The notes beneath the pieces were generated by a model. That model saw only the letters and a program-made list of their open reading frames with translations, was not told the origin of the DNA and made no database searches. From assembly GCF_010111755.1 (NCBI RefSeq), contig NC_088959.1, positions 310,001-374,000 of the forward strand: a stretch of 64,000 bases of DNA, given 5' to 3'. Numbering within the stretch: the stretch's first letter is position 1; each line of letters starts with the position of its first letter. Below are positions 9,249 to 18,346 of this stretch, in pieces. The translations under genes were made by a program, and so were the position numbers. The DNA comes from Nakaseomyces glabratus (lineage: Eukaryota; Ascomycota; Saccharomycetes; Saccharomycetales; Saccharomycetaceae).

Positions 9249-12200
9249 CTACAGTCTTATTCTTAAGCCAGATGATGGTGCGCCAATCTTGGATATCTTA
9301 GCAATCGAATCGATATCACCCTTGTGGTTAGCATGGTATTTAGCACCAGTTAATGGGTCTTCGACTACAGCAGCATCCTTGTAAATTGGTGTATGAGTGG
9401 CAGCACAAATGTCAAACTCGGCGTAAGGATCAAAATTGATCTCAACAGCGTCATGTGCAAGTGAATCAGCTTTATCTTTGATCTTTCTTGCTTGATCAGC
9501 ACGAGGACCAGACGACATAAGTTTTAAGAACTCTGAAGCAAAGTAAGACGCTTGCACATAATTCTTATTCTTAAAGTTTTGTGACATAGCAACTTGAAGA
9601 GCATTACAACGATGAGCAGGTACCAACTTGGATCTTGTGAAATAGGCCGCAAGTTCAAGGTTTCTTTTGACATCTTCTGGAGCCAAACTTCTACGCTCTA
9701 GTTCAATGGATAAACCTAGGATGTATTCTTTGGCAGTTTCTAATGCCTTGTGGGCTAGTTCCTCTTCATCGTCATCTTCCAGCGTCAAAAATAGAACACG
9801 ATAAATGACCTCCCTAAAAGTTTCAATGGCCTCTTCCAGCTTATTAGCTTTGAACAGTTTGAAACCTTCATTAATTTTAGCGGAGACAATGTCCATTCCC
9901 GGAACTTTAGGAAGAGCCTCTTCAGGAATATCAGTGTCAGCATTTGACCTTATGTGACCAACTATTGGAGGTAACTCTTCTGGGGTACCAGTCATGTAGG
10001 TTCTAGAGCCTTCATATATATCGATAAAATAACTCCTTAGTGGTTCAAAATCAACTACACCAACCTGTTTATGCAAAGCTTGGGCAGCAGCTTCAAAAGC
10101 ACCAGAGGCAACCAAAACAGAAGCCAATTTAGAGTTTTTGACCCATTGAGCAGTTTCCGTGTCTTCATCTTGAGAGGCATCAACATCATTAGCTTCTGCT
10201 TCGACTTCATCATTACCAATTTGTAAATCATCATCACCCAGATCCCAGGCATCCTCTTCATCACCAATAATTTCTTCGTCATCAAAGAATGCCTCTTCTT
10301 CATGCCCAGCAGCTGTAGTAGTTTCTTTATCACTACTTGGTTCATCAGCGTCGTATTCTTCAATTTGTCCAAGAACGGCCTTTTCGAAGTAAGATAGTTC
10401 AGCTTCCTTTAATGGCCAAGATGTTAGAGGTTCAGTAATAGCAGGGGTCTTCACACTATTAGAAGGAGTAATCCCATCGGGTAATACGACATCTTGTTCA
10501 TCCAAACCAGCTTCTTCCAGATAATAAGCAGCAAGTTCATCATTTCCATTGGCCTTTGCCACAGCAAAAGCTAACGGTAAGGAACCAGCTGTTTGGAAAA
10601 CCTTTGCTCTGCTGTCAATAGAGTTACTGTAGAACGAATTCATTAAAATGCTGGATGTTGCACCGTGATTTTGAGCAATGTTTTCCATTTTTGCTAGCTT
10701 ATTTTGATCACCTGTAATAGTATATAGGAAAGAAAGCTTGTCAAAAGCATTTTGTGTTTGATATATCATTTCTGTCAAAGCAATGTTACCTTGAGCAAGT
10801 GCTTCCTTGCTCAAAATATTCCAAGTGGCATCGTTGTTTAACTTTTTAGCCTCTTCTGAAGCAACATCTAAGTTACCATATTCGATTGCTAGATCAAAAC
10901 GAGCTTGTGGATCCTGAACAAACTGAAGAGCAATTTCTGGGTAGCCAGATTTTTGCAAGTAAGAGATAATATTTTGACCAACCAAGTTGGAGTTTCTGAT
11001 AATACGAAGGACTTCTGGGAAGTTTTTGTTGACCAAGGCTTTCTTGAAACGATATTCAGTTGGGTCGATGTTCAAGACTTCCATTTCACCATCTCTGTTC
11101 AAAGCATAAACATATTTGCCTTGAACTTTGTGAATATAAAGTGTCTTCTCCAGGGTTTTAATAATACCATGGTCACCATTTAATAGGGAATAACGTATAT
11201 GGTTTAAAGTAGTGTAAACCAAAACATTACTCTCATCCCAGGCAGCACTCTTAATTCTAATAGTTTCATGCATCGAGTTAATCAATTCAAGACGTTTGTT
11301 GACTATTGTAATAGTGTGCTTGCTCATCATTGCCAAGTACTGTCCGTCTTGAGACCAGGAGACATATTTCACGTTCTTAACGTGCATCTGTGCAACCTTT
11401 TTACCTTGTTGCACATCAAATAGTACTACTTCTTTGGGATGCAAGAGCAATACAGTTCCTGGTGCCGCATATAGCATGTCGTTGACTGGATCTTCTACAT
11501 GAATTGTCTTAGTAATCTTATTGTCAAGTGTGCGAACCTCGATAGATTGAGAAGATTTATTGTAAACGGCAAACCTATTACGAGCAACAAAGGTCGCACA
11601 AGAACCAGAATCCTCAATAACACTGGTAGGCTCAACAGCACCGGTTGGTTGTTTTGGTAAAACTACCAGGCCAAATTTATCTGTCCCTTCATTTATCAAA
11701 ACAGAATGTTGGGATGGATTGTAAGAAATGCTATGGAAGCTATTCCATGCCTGACCTAATTTGGTTAGCGTAACATAAGGTAGTGAGGTAACTTTCTTGC
11801 CGTAATCAAAGCTCTGTAATTGCTTCTCCTTGTTAACAAAAAAGAGTTGGTTTTGGTAAGTAGTTGCAGCAGGTCTTTCACGATCCAACTTGAAGATCAT
11901 GATACCAGAATCGTGAGCTGCACCAAACAAACTCATATTTGGATGGGATCTGATCAACCAGAATCTGTCATTTTCCCTCTTGAATTGCTTGACTGGTGTT
12001 CTCTTGTCCAAGTCCCAAATACGTAAAGTTTTGTCTTCGGCGACAGACAAAATCAAGTTTTGATCTGGGTGGAAAACAACACAATCGACGTTGTTAGTAT
12101 GTCCTCTGCATGTGTCAACCTCCCAAGCTTTATTTGAGCTCATTCTCCACAACTTGACTTGACGGTCATCACCACCTGTGACAATCAAAGGTAATGTTGG

Positions 12201-12854
12201 ATGGAAAGAGGCCCAGTTAACACCCCTAGTGTGTCCTTCTAGGATAAATTTGACCTTACAATCACCAAAAGCACCATCTAGTAAATTTTGTTGGGAAGCG
12301 AGAGAATCTTCATAGCTAGTGACACCAGGTGCGGAGTGTTTCTTTCTCAAACCGGAAATATCCCAAACTCTAACAGTTTCATCCAGAGATGCAGAAACCA
12401 CAAGGTCTTCTGTTTGATGGAATTGGGCGCACATAACAAAGTGGTTATGGCCTGTTAAGCAAGCCAATTCTTTACGGTTTTGCCAATTCCAGATTCTAAC
12501 AGTTTGGTCATCAGAGGCAGAGATGACCCATGGTAGTTCACTGTGGAAGAACACGGTACGAACATAGTCCAAATGGCCGGTCAATGTATAAAGACATCTG
12601 TTTGTCTCCAACGACCAGACCTTAATGCTGGCATCGTCACCCGCTGAAACAAAAATCGGCTGGGTTGGATGGAAGTCAACAGCACGAACTGGTCCTTCAT
12701 GTCCTTCAAATCTGTGTAGCAATGTACCCATTCTGTAGTCCCATAATTGGATTGTAGAAGAGAACAAAGCAACTAAAGCCCATGGTCTAGAAGGATGGAA
12801 AGCAATACCTTTAGCCCTAGTAGACTTCGATTCGAACTTCGTTAGCAACTTCAT
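9249..12854 (-). CDS. COP1: Coatomer alpha subunit (alpha-COP)
   Basis: 1201 residues, family length. The N-terminus MKLLTKFESKSTRAKGIAF opens a beta-propeller of WD repeats (residues 1-about 320; repeated GHxxxV...VSAS/GDD...VKLW/VRIW motifs). A second propeller and the coatomer WD-associated helical region follow to about residue 800. An acidic linker (about 840-905, with EEEAFFDDEEIIGDEED) leads into the alpha-COP C-terminal domain, which binds epsilon-COP. Alpha-COP is a B-subcomplex component of COPI coats, reads KKxx/KxKxx retrieval signals through its propellers and acts in Golgi-to-ER transport. Convergent with LDB17, as YDL145C and YDL146W are. Confidence 0.98.
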   Translation of the reverse strand: MKLLTKFESKSTRAKGIAFHPSRPWALVALFSSTIQLWDYRMGTLLHRFEGHEGPVRAVDFHPTQPIFVSAGDDASIKVWSLETNRCLYTLTGHLDYVRTVFFHSELPWVISASDDQTVRIWNWQNRKELACLTGHNHFVMCAQFHQTEDLVVSASLDETVRVWDISGLRKKHSAPGVTSYEDSLASQQNLLDGAFGDCKVKFILEGHTRGVNWASFHPTLPLIVTGGDDRQVKLWRMSSNKAWEVDTCRGHTNNVDCVVFHPDQNLILSVAEDKTLRIWDLDKRTPVKQFKRENDRFWLIRSHPNMSLFGAAHDSGIMIFKLDRERPAATTYQNQLFFVNKEKQLQSFDYGKKVTSLPYVTLTKLGQAWNSFHSISYNPSQHSVLINEGTDKFGLVVLPKQPTGAVEPTSVIEDSGSCATFVARNRFAVYNKSSQSIEVRTLDNKITKTIHVEDPVNDMLYAAPGTVLLLHPKEVVLFDVQQGKKVAQMHVKNVKYVSWSQDGQYLAMMSKHTITIVNKRLELINSMHETIRIKSAAWDESNVLVYTTLNHIRYSLLNGDHGIIKTLEKTLYIHKVQGKYVYALNRDGEMEVLNIDPTEYRFKKALVNKNFPEVLRIIRNSNLVGQNIISYLQKSGYPEIALQFVQDPQARFDLAIEYGNLDVASEEAKKLNNDATWNILSKEALAQGNIALTEMIYQTQNAFDKLSFLYTITGDQNKLAKMENIAQNHGATSSILMNSFYSNSIDSRAKVFQTAGSLPLAFAVAKANGNDELAAYYLEEAGLDEQDVVLPDGITPSNSVKTPAITEPLTSWPLKEAELSYFEKAVLGQIEEYDADEPSSDKETTTAAGHEEEAFFDDEEIIGDEEDAWDLGDDDLQIGNDEVEAEANDVDASQDEDTETAQWVKNSKLASVLVASGAFEAAAQALHKQVGVVDFEPLRSYFIDIYEGSRTYMTGTPEELPPIVGHIRSNADTDIPEEALPKVPGMDIVSAKINEGFKLFKANKLEEAIETFREVIYRVLFLTLEDDDEEELAHKALETAKEYILGLSIELERRSLAPEDVKRNLELAAYFTRSKLVPAHRCNALQVAMSQNFKNKNYVQASYFASEFLKLMSSGPRADQARKIKDKADSLAHDAVEINFDPYAEFDICAATHTPIYKDAAVVEDPLTGAKYHANHKGDIDSIAKISKIGAPSSGLRIRL

Positions 12855-13536
12855 GTTTACTTCAATTTGTAATGACTATCTAACCTCTTCTTTTCAATAT
12901 TGGAATATAACGTGTTATGCCTGATTATTCTTCTACCAATTCTTTTCAAAGAATTATTTGGTGTTCTTGTTTAATATTTGACAAGTCACGCGCAAAATGG
13001 CAGTACAATAAATCCTTCAGGTTAAATTCAACGCCTAGCCTGCTCTATACAATTGGACCTCGCGCAGATTATCAATATATTTGATCCTTCCAAATTCGTT
13101 GATATTTCACCGATTTCAAGAGCAAAAAAAAGAGACACTAACCTAGGACCCTGTTCTGTTGCAATTGAAAGCTGAAGTTGGTGGTGCTATCTAAAGACTA
13201 GCAGAGGAATACCTTGTGAAGTACTAAGGTCTCTTTAGTTCTCAAACTTATTTGTTTCTTTGCCATTTGCAAGAGGATTCAGGGTTTCTCGATTCTTCGT
13301 CGACGTGCTCTGTTCTCTTCGTAGCCTTTACGTGGCATGTGATGTGGATAGCACTTGCATACATCAGCATATTTGTATAGTCATGTAAACTTAGTGGATA
13401 AAGATACGTTATTACTTTAGATAGTATTATATAAGTGCCTTGTGTTCATGATGTTCATTTGTAATTTAGCCTTTTGGGAGATCCTGTCTTTACTTCTTGA
13501 ACAGGGCACGTTATTGTTTGAGTTATAAGAGATACA
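12855..13536. other. Intergenic, COP1 promoter and YDL144C-like 3' end
   Basis: 682 bp. It contains the COP1 5' leader and promoter and the 3' end of the next minus-strand gene. No RNA gene, ORF of interest or clear repeat is seen. Confidence 0.55.
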
Positions 13537-14598
13537 TTACTTCTTTATGGAGCAGGTTGTTTCATCGAATTCTACCAGTCCGTTTTGTTCCTTCAGTTTC
13601 CCCTGTATGATGGAAAGCAAGTTGTACAAAAATGTTAGCGTTGGTGCCTCTACACCGTTGGCCTCGGCGACTCGCAGTGGGTTACCTAGGATAACTTCCA
13701 GCTCCATCAATTGGCCCTTCTGTACATCGACGCACATCGAGGGCGTGAACATATGTTTTGCAGAGATGTTCAGGAAAAAGTCTATGAACTTCTCCTCGAT
13801 GACTATACCTTCGGAGGCAGCGATGTTAACTATGTCTCTCATTGCCGGTAGGAACAACGCGTTTCTGGTGGAGTCGTCGTGACCGTAAGCCAGCGTTCTT
13901 GGCACGTCCAGCCCCACGATTGCCGTTGTAGTGTTGATGGCCGCGTTGTACAGCAGCTTCTTCCAGCGGGAATAGCGCACCCTCTCGTCGAACTCGACGA
14001 AGTTCTTGTCGCCTGCGTCGTATATCTTTGTGAACCGCTTTGCGCTCTCTACTGCAGCGGGGTTTGACGGGTCGAACGCACCCACGGACAGATGGTCCTG
14101 GCCAATGTGCTTAATCTGAGCTTTGCCCACTTTCGTAGTGCCAACGATCTCCACGCCTGACAACACCACATAGTTGTTGTAATCCTCCGGCTTCAGCGTC
14201 GAGACCAGGTGCTTCTCGATGTCGATACCGTTCTGGATCAGCAGCACAGAGGTGAGCCTCTCGGGGTCCACTTTCGCATTACCGAGCAAGAAGGGCTCCA
14301 CAAGAACCGGCATGGTGCTGCTATTGGGCCCATCTGGGATGTTCTTGGTTGTTACAACCACGTAGTCGAAGAACGTCCCGCTCGCAGCGGCCTCATGCAC
14401 GTCTTTGTACACATGGTGCGGTCTCCACCCGTCGAGCTGCCCGTAGTCACACGAGTCTATCCTGTACCCGCGCTCCACCACAGCAGAGTAATCAGACCGC
14501 ACAACCAGTGACACTTCACTCTTGCCAGCGTGGAACAGCGACAGCGCACTCACCACACCAACACCACCGGCACCCACTACTACAACATTGACAGACAT
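13537..14598 (-). CDS. Ketopantoate reductase-family oxidoreductase (YDL144C-like)
   Basis: 353 residues. The N-terminal Rossmann fold has GAGGVG at residues 9-14 after a hydrophobic strand, the NAD(P)H-binding signature of the ApbA/PanE family. A TTKNIP segment near residue 85 and an all-helical C-terminal half with KLLYNAAINTTTAIVG (about 214-229) match the 2-dehydropantoate 2-reductase C-terminal domain. Family members reduce ketopantoate or related 2-oxo acids with NADPH, but yeast YDL144C has no established substrate and S. cerevisiae has another candidate pantothenate enzyme (Pan5), so I give no symbol. The ORF is visibly richer in G+C, especially at third positions, than most neighbours. 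It is divergent from CCT4 across a repeat-bearing promoter, in the YDL144C-YDL143W arrangement. Confidence 0.85.
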   Translation of the reverse strand: MSVNVVVVGAGGVGVVSALSLFHAGKSEVSLVVRSDYSAVVERGYRIDSCDYGQLDGWRPHHVYKDVHEAAASGTFFDYVVVTTKNIPDGPNSSTMPVLVEPFLLGNAKVDPERLTSVLLIQNGIDIEKHLVSTLKPEDYNNYVVLSGVEIVGTTKVGKAQIKHIGQDHLSVGAFDPSNPAAVESAKRFTKIYDAGDKNFVEFDERVRYSRWKKLLYNAAINTTTAIVGLDVPRTLAYGHDDSTRNALFLPAMRDIVNIAASEGIVIEEKFIDFFLNISAKHMFTPSMCVDVQKGQLMELEVILGNPLRVAEANGVEAPTLTFLYNLLSIIQGKLKEQNGLVEFDETTCSIKK

Positions 14599-14764
14599 TG
14601 GTTCAATTGCAAGATGCAGTAATTATACTTGTGGACTACAAGTAACAAGTTATATGATATGTAAGCCCAGCCAATATGCACACACGCCCACACACACACT
14701 TATACATACACACACTTATCAGTAAACTCAGGTATGCAATGCCCTTTAAAAAGTATGTCAGTTT

Positions 14765-14914
14765 GTACGTCATCATCACATGATTCTATGCATTAGTACG
14801 TACTTATCACATGCTTTTATTCAATTGTACGTTGAATCACATGTTTTATACATATATACGTACAATCACATGATTCTAATACTATTGTACGTACACATCA
14901 CATTATATGTACGT
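14765..14914 (+). repeat. Five to six ~31-bp imperfect repeats in a bidirectional promoter
   Basis: Units begin with GTACGT (or ATACGT) at 14765, 14796, 14827, 14856 and 14887, and a shortened one at 14909; spacings are 31, 31, 29, 31 and 22 bp. The first five units carry ATCACAT a few bases after the TACGT core, usually followed by G and a T-rich spacer. The array lies between the divergent YDL144C-like gene and CCT4. ATCACATG resembles the E-box/UAS-INO half CATGTGAT; the bound factor is unknown. Confidence 0.8.
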
Positions 14915-15102
14915 ACATCAGCACTAGGGTTCTACCGTAGAGCAAAAAAAGTTTCTTCCCAAAAAAAAACTTTCAATTCTGGGCACATCGCTAGAGAGAC
15001 TTTAATACTGATGAGAACGCCTTCGAAGAGAAGGGGTTCGAATATAATAGTGGAGTTGGTGTTTTGGTCCACTTAATCAATTGGAGCAACGATAAAACAC
15101 AA

Positions 15103-16692
15103 ATGGTTGCGCAGAAGAGTGTGTCTAACGCTACGTTCAAGAACAAGGAGAAACCGCAGGAGGTTCGCCGTGCGAATATCGTTGCTGCGCGTGCGGTTGC
15201 GGATGCGATCAGGACTTCGCTGGGTCCCAAAGGTATGGACAAGATGATCAAGACCTCTCGCGGTGAGATCATTATCTCGAATGATGGGCACACCATCTTG
15301 AAGCAGATGGCGATCCTGCACCCGGTGGCCAAGATGCTGGTGGATGTCTCTGCGGCGCAGGACTCTGAGGCCGGTGACGGTACCACCTCCGTAGTGATAC
15401 TTACGGGTGCGCTGTTGGGTGCCGCGGATAGACTGCTGAATAAAGGTATACACCCTACGATCATCGCGGAGTCCTTCCAGAAGGCCGCCAGACGGTCTGT
15501 GGAGACTTTGCTGGAGATTTGTCACCCAGTGTCCCTCGATGACAGGGAGGACCTGATTCGTGCCGCTTCTACGTCTCTGAGCTCCAAGATCGTCTCGCAA
15601 TACTCCTCTTTCTTGTCCCCATTGGCTGTGGACGCAGTGCTAAGCATCACCGAGAAGGACTCGAAGACCGTGGACTTGAACGATATCAGATTGGTTAAGA
15701 AAGTAGGTGGCACGATTGGCGACACCGAGATGGTCGATGGTGTTGTGCTGACCCAAACTGTAGTGAAGACCGCTGGTGGGCCAACTATGAAGGAGAAGGC
15801 CAAGATCGGTCTTATCCAATTCCAAATATCGCCACCTAAACCAGACACAGAAAACAACATTGTGGTCAGCGATTATAGACAAATGGACAAGATACTGAAA
15901 GAAGAAAGAGCATACCTGCTAAATATCTGCAAAAAAATTAAGAAGGCCAAGTGTAACGTCCTGTTGATCCAAAAATCTATCCTTAGAGACGCTGTCAACG
16001 ATTTGGCTTTGCATTTCTTGGCTAAACTGGGTATCATGGTTATAAAAGACATTGAAAGAGAAGAAATAGAGTTCTTGTCAAAGAGTCTGGGATGCAAACC
16101 AATTTCAGATGTTGAGCTCTTCACAGAGGACAGATTGGGTTCTGCCGACCTAGTCGAAGAAATCGACAGCGACGGAACAAAGATTGTCAAGTTCTCCGGT
16201 GTCAAGGGTGTCAACGCTAAGCCTACAGTCTCTGTTATCATTCGTGGTGCCAACTCTATGATTCTAGATGAAACCGAACGTTCCCTACATGATGCTTTGT
16301 GTGTTATTCGTTGCTTGGTCAAAGAAAGAGGTTTAATTGCAGGTGGTGGTGCTCCAGAAATTGAAATATCACGTAGATTGGAGAGAGAAAGCAGATCGAT
16401 GGAAGGTGTAGAGGCATATATCTGGCAAGAATTTGCGCAAGCGCTGGAAGTTATCCCTACAACACTAGCAGAAAATGCCGGTCTAAATAGTATTAAGGTC
16501 ATCACTGAACTACGCTCGAGACATGAAAACGGTGATGTCAATGAAGGTATCTCTGTTAGAAGATCTGGTACAACCAACACATATGAGGAGCACATTCTAC
16601 AACCAGTATTAGTCAGTACCAGTGCTATCACATTAGCATCAGAGTGTGTCAAGTCCATTCTTCGTATTGATGATATTACATTCAGTCGTTAG
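15103..16692 (+). CDS. CCT4: Chaperonin TRiC/CCT subunit delta
   Basis: 529 residues from the ATG at 15103; the frame extends upstream only with non-ATG codons, and Cct4 of S. cerevisiae has 528. Group II chaperonin signatures are GPKGMDK at 41-47 and the ATP-site GDGTTS at 91-96, with LIAGGGAPEIE and LAENAGLN in the C-terminal half of the equatorial domain. CCT4 is one of eight subunits of the cytosolic double-ring chaperonin that folds actin and tubulin, and among the subunits with strong ATP dependence. The 5' half (to about 15800) is richer in G+C than the 3' half. It corresponds to YDL143W and shares its promoter region with the YDL144C-like gene. Confidence 0.98.
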   Translation: MVAQKSVSNATFKNKEKPQEVRRANIVAARAVADAIRTSLGPKGMDKMIKTSRGEIIISNDGHTILKQMAILHPVAKMLVDVSAAQDSEAGDGTTSVVILTGALLGAADRLLNKGIHPTIIAESFQKAARRSVETLLEICHPVSLDDREDLIRAASTSLSSKIVSQYSSFLSPLAVDAVLSITEKDSKTVDLNDIRLVKKVGGTIGDTEMVDGVVLTQTVVKTAGGPTMKEKAKIGLIQFQISPPKPDTENNIVVSDYRQMDKILKEERAYLLNICKKIKKAKCNVLLIQKSILRDAVNDLALHFLAKLGIMVIKDIEREEIEFLSKSLGCKPISDVELFTEDRLGSADLVEEIDSDGTKIVKFSGVKGVNAKPTVSVIIRGANSMILDETERSLHDALCVIRCLVKERGLIAGGGAPEIEISRRLERESRSMEGVEAYIWQEFAQALEVIPTTLAENAGLNSIKVITELRSRHENGDVNEGISVRRSGTTNTYEEHILQPVLVSTSAITLASECVKSILRIDDITFSR

Positions 16693-16959
16693 TGGACAGA
16701 AGTGGAAGATAGAACTATTTCACTATGTATCTATAATTATAAATTGGTCTATAGATCCTTATTGCATTTTTCTAAACTAATTTGAAAGAAATTCACGATC
16801 AAAGTCTTACTTTGTAGCTCTGATATTTTTGTACACTGCATATAATGGAGTTCAATTAGTGTTTTTAAAATATTCGAAATGAAATAACTATGGACAAGAT
16901 AAGTTTATGAAAATGCAGAATGGTTAGATTACATACGGTTAATGATGGTTATATGGACA
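16693..16959. other. Convergent 3' region, CCT4 and CRD1
   Basis: 267 bp between the ends of two converging genes. AT-rich, as expected for back-to-back yeast terminators. Nothing else is seen. Confidence 0.5.
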
Positions 16960-17772
16960 CTAGATTTTTTTAATAAATGTGACGGCACTTTTGCTGAATA
17001 CATAGGATGTACCGCTAATTACTGTTGTAGCACCAACAATATATCCCAACCAGCTAAACCCAGTTTTTAGGGTGTTTATATCCAGTGTAGTGTCTTTCTG
17101 TTCGTTGGCCTCCTGTACTTTTGTGTCATATTGATCCAATATCATTATGAACACGGCTAAGCCCAGGTATATCATTTGAAGAAATGTGTTCCATTTGGAA
17201 ATAGTTAGTGGCTTCACTACAGCACTTGGATATTTGAAGAAATCCCAGAAGGACTTCCATGTAACGAAGTGGTATTTCTGTTTCAATGAAGCGTATCTAA
17301 TGAAAATGGCACTAAAACCCATCAGAATATCCCGACCCAATATCAAGGACGCGATTCCTATGGGAATTACCTGCGGACCTGGCGGAAGTGCTAGTGCTGC
17401 CGTTGTGATGATCATGAGTAACTTGTCAGCCATGGGATCGAGTATTGTCCCTGCATCCGACTTCATATTATATCTCCTTGCAATATAACCATCCAGAAAG
17501 TCTGTGATACTGGAGTATGCAAATAAAGACAACGCTGGTACCAATTGGTTGTTGAGCAAGAAATACCCTATCATAGGTGTGGTTGCAATCCGAGTTATTG
17601 TTATGACATTCGGTATTGTTAGAAAGTCCTTCTTGTTCACCTTCAAATCACTATAAGGTCGCATTCCGATGCTGGCACCTAGTACTACTCGAAGGTATCC
17701 TCCTCGTACACATCTTATACTTCGTAGTCCCACATTTTTGGACAATATCGCTGGCAACATTGGTATACTCAT
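16960..17772 (-). CDS. CRD1: Mitochondrial cardiolipin synthase
   Basis: 270 residues. It has the complete CDP-alcohol phosphatidyltransferase motif D-x2-DG-x2-AR-x8-G-x3-D-x3-D: D91, D94-G95, A98-R99, G108, D112, D116. The first 45 residues are basic and lack acidic residues, as in a mitochondrial presequence. Hydrophobic helices surround the motif, and LTIPNVITITRI (about 51-62) is the usual entry into the domain. The enzyme joins CDP-diacylglycerol and phosphatidylglycerol to make cardiolipin in the inner membrane. Slightly shorter than S. cerevisiae Crd1 (about 283). Convergent with CCT4 and divergent from BPL1, as YDL142C is. Confidence 0.95.
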   Translation of the reverse strand: MSIPMLPAILSKNVGLRSIRCVRGGYLRVVLGASIGMRPYSDLKVNKKDFLTIPNVITITRIATTPMIGYFLLNNQLVPALSLFAYSSITDFLDGYIARRYNMKSDAGTILDPMADKLLMIITTAALALPPGPQVIPIGIASLILGRDILMGFSAIFIRYASLKQKYHFVTWKSFWDFFKYPSAVVKPLTISKWNTFLQMIYLGLAVFIMILDQYDTKVQEANEQKDTTLDINTLKTGFSWLGYIVGATTVISGTSYVFSKSAVTFIKKI

Positions 17773-18346
17773 TTTCCAGTTTCCTTTTTTTGAAGAAGCC
17801 AGGAAAGGCCTTAGTGGTGAGTCTCAGTCAATGTATTTCAGCTGCTTGAGAAGTAAGTATCTAGCACCAATTTGAAGCTGTCTAACTCAATATGACAAGG
17901 GCTTTAAATAGCGTAATATTATCCCTCCAATCTGAGGAATCCATTTAAATGTTGAGCTTTCAGGTTGTATAGGTTTAGTCATTGCAACTTGACTAAAAAA
18001 TCCTTGAAAAAAAATCAACATTTGCGTAGCATAGCTCACTGTGGAGCGATGCGATGCGATGAGCTCAATGGAAGTTGATTCTCGATGGGGCAATTGATAA
18101 TAAGTTGGGATGCTATGAGCCATGGCATGGTGACTAGTGTTATTTCCACATGTAGCGTCATCACGGTATTTTGGTTTCGGGGATTAAATTTCGATTGCTG
18201 TTATTGCCATAACTGGAAAGAACTCAAATTACATGAGTATATAAGTCGGGCATATTCAGAATCTCATTCAATTGTTTTGCTGGGTCTGCTCTCTCTATTA
18301 AGAATAACACAATTTCAGGATTTATACGGTATTTGTGAGAGGAAAG
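17773..18346. promoter_or_regulatory. Divergent CRD1/BPL1 promoter with a PAC box
   Basis: 574 bp. GCGATGAGCT at 18056-18065 is an exact PAC box, preceded by GCGATGC iterations (about 18046-18058), and an A8 tract lies near 18007-18014. PAC is normally a ribosome-biogenesis mark; its use at these two metabolic genes is uncertain. No other gene is seen in the stretch. Confidence 0.6.

Noticed and set aside
15064..15102. N-terminal extension of CCT4
   Set aside because: The upstream codons lack an ATG; the ATG at 15103 gives the expected N-terminus and length.
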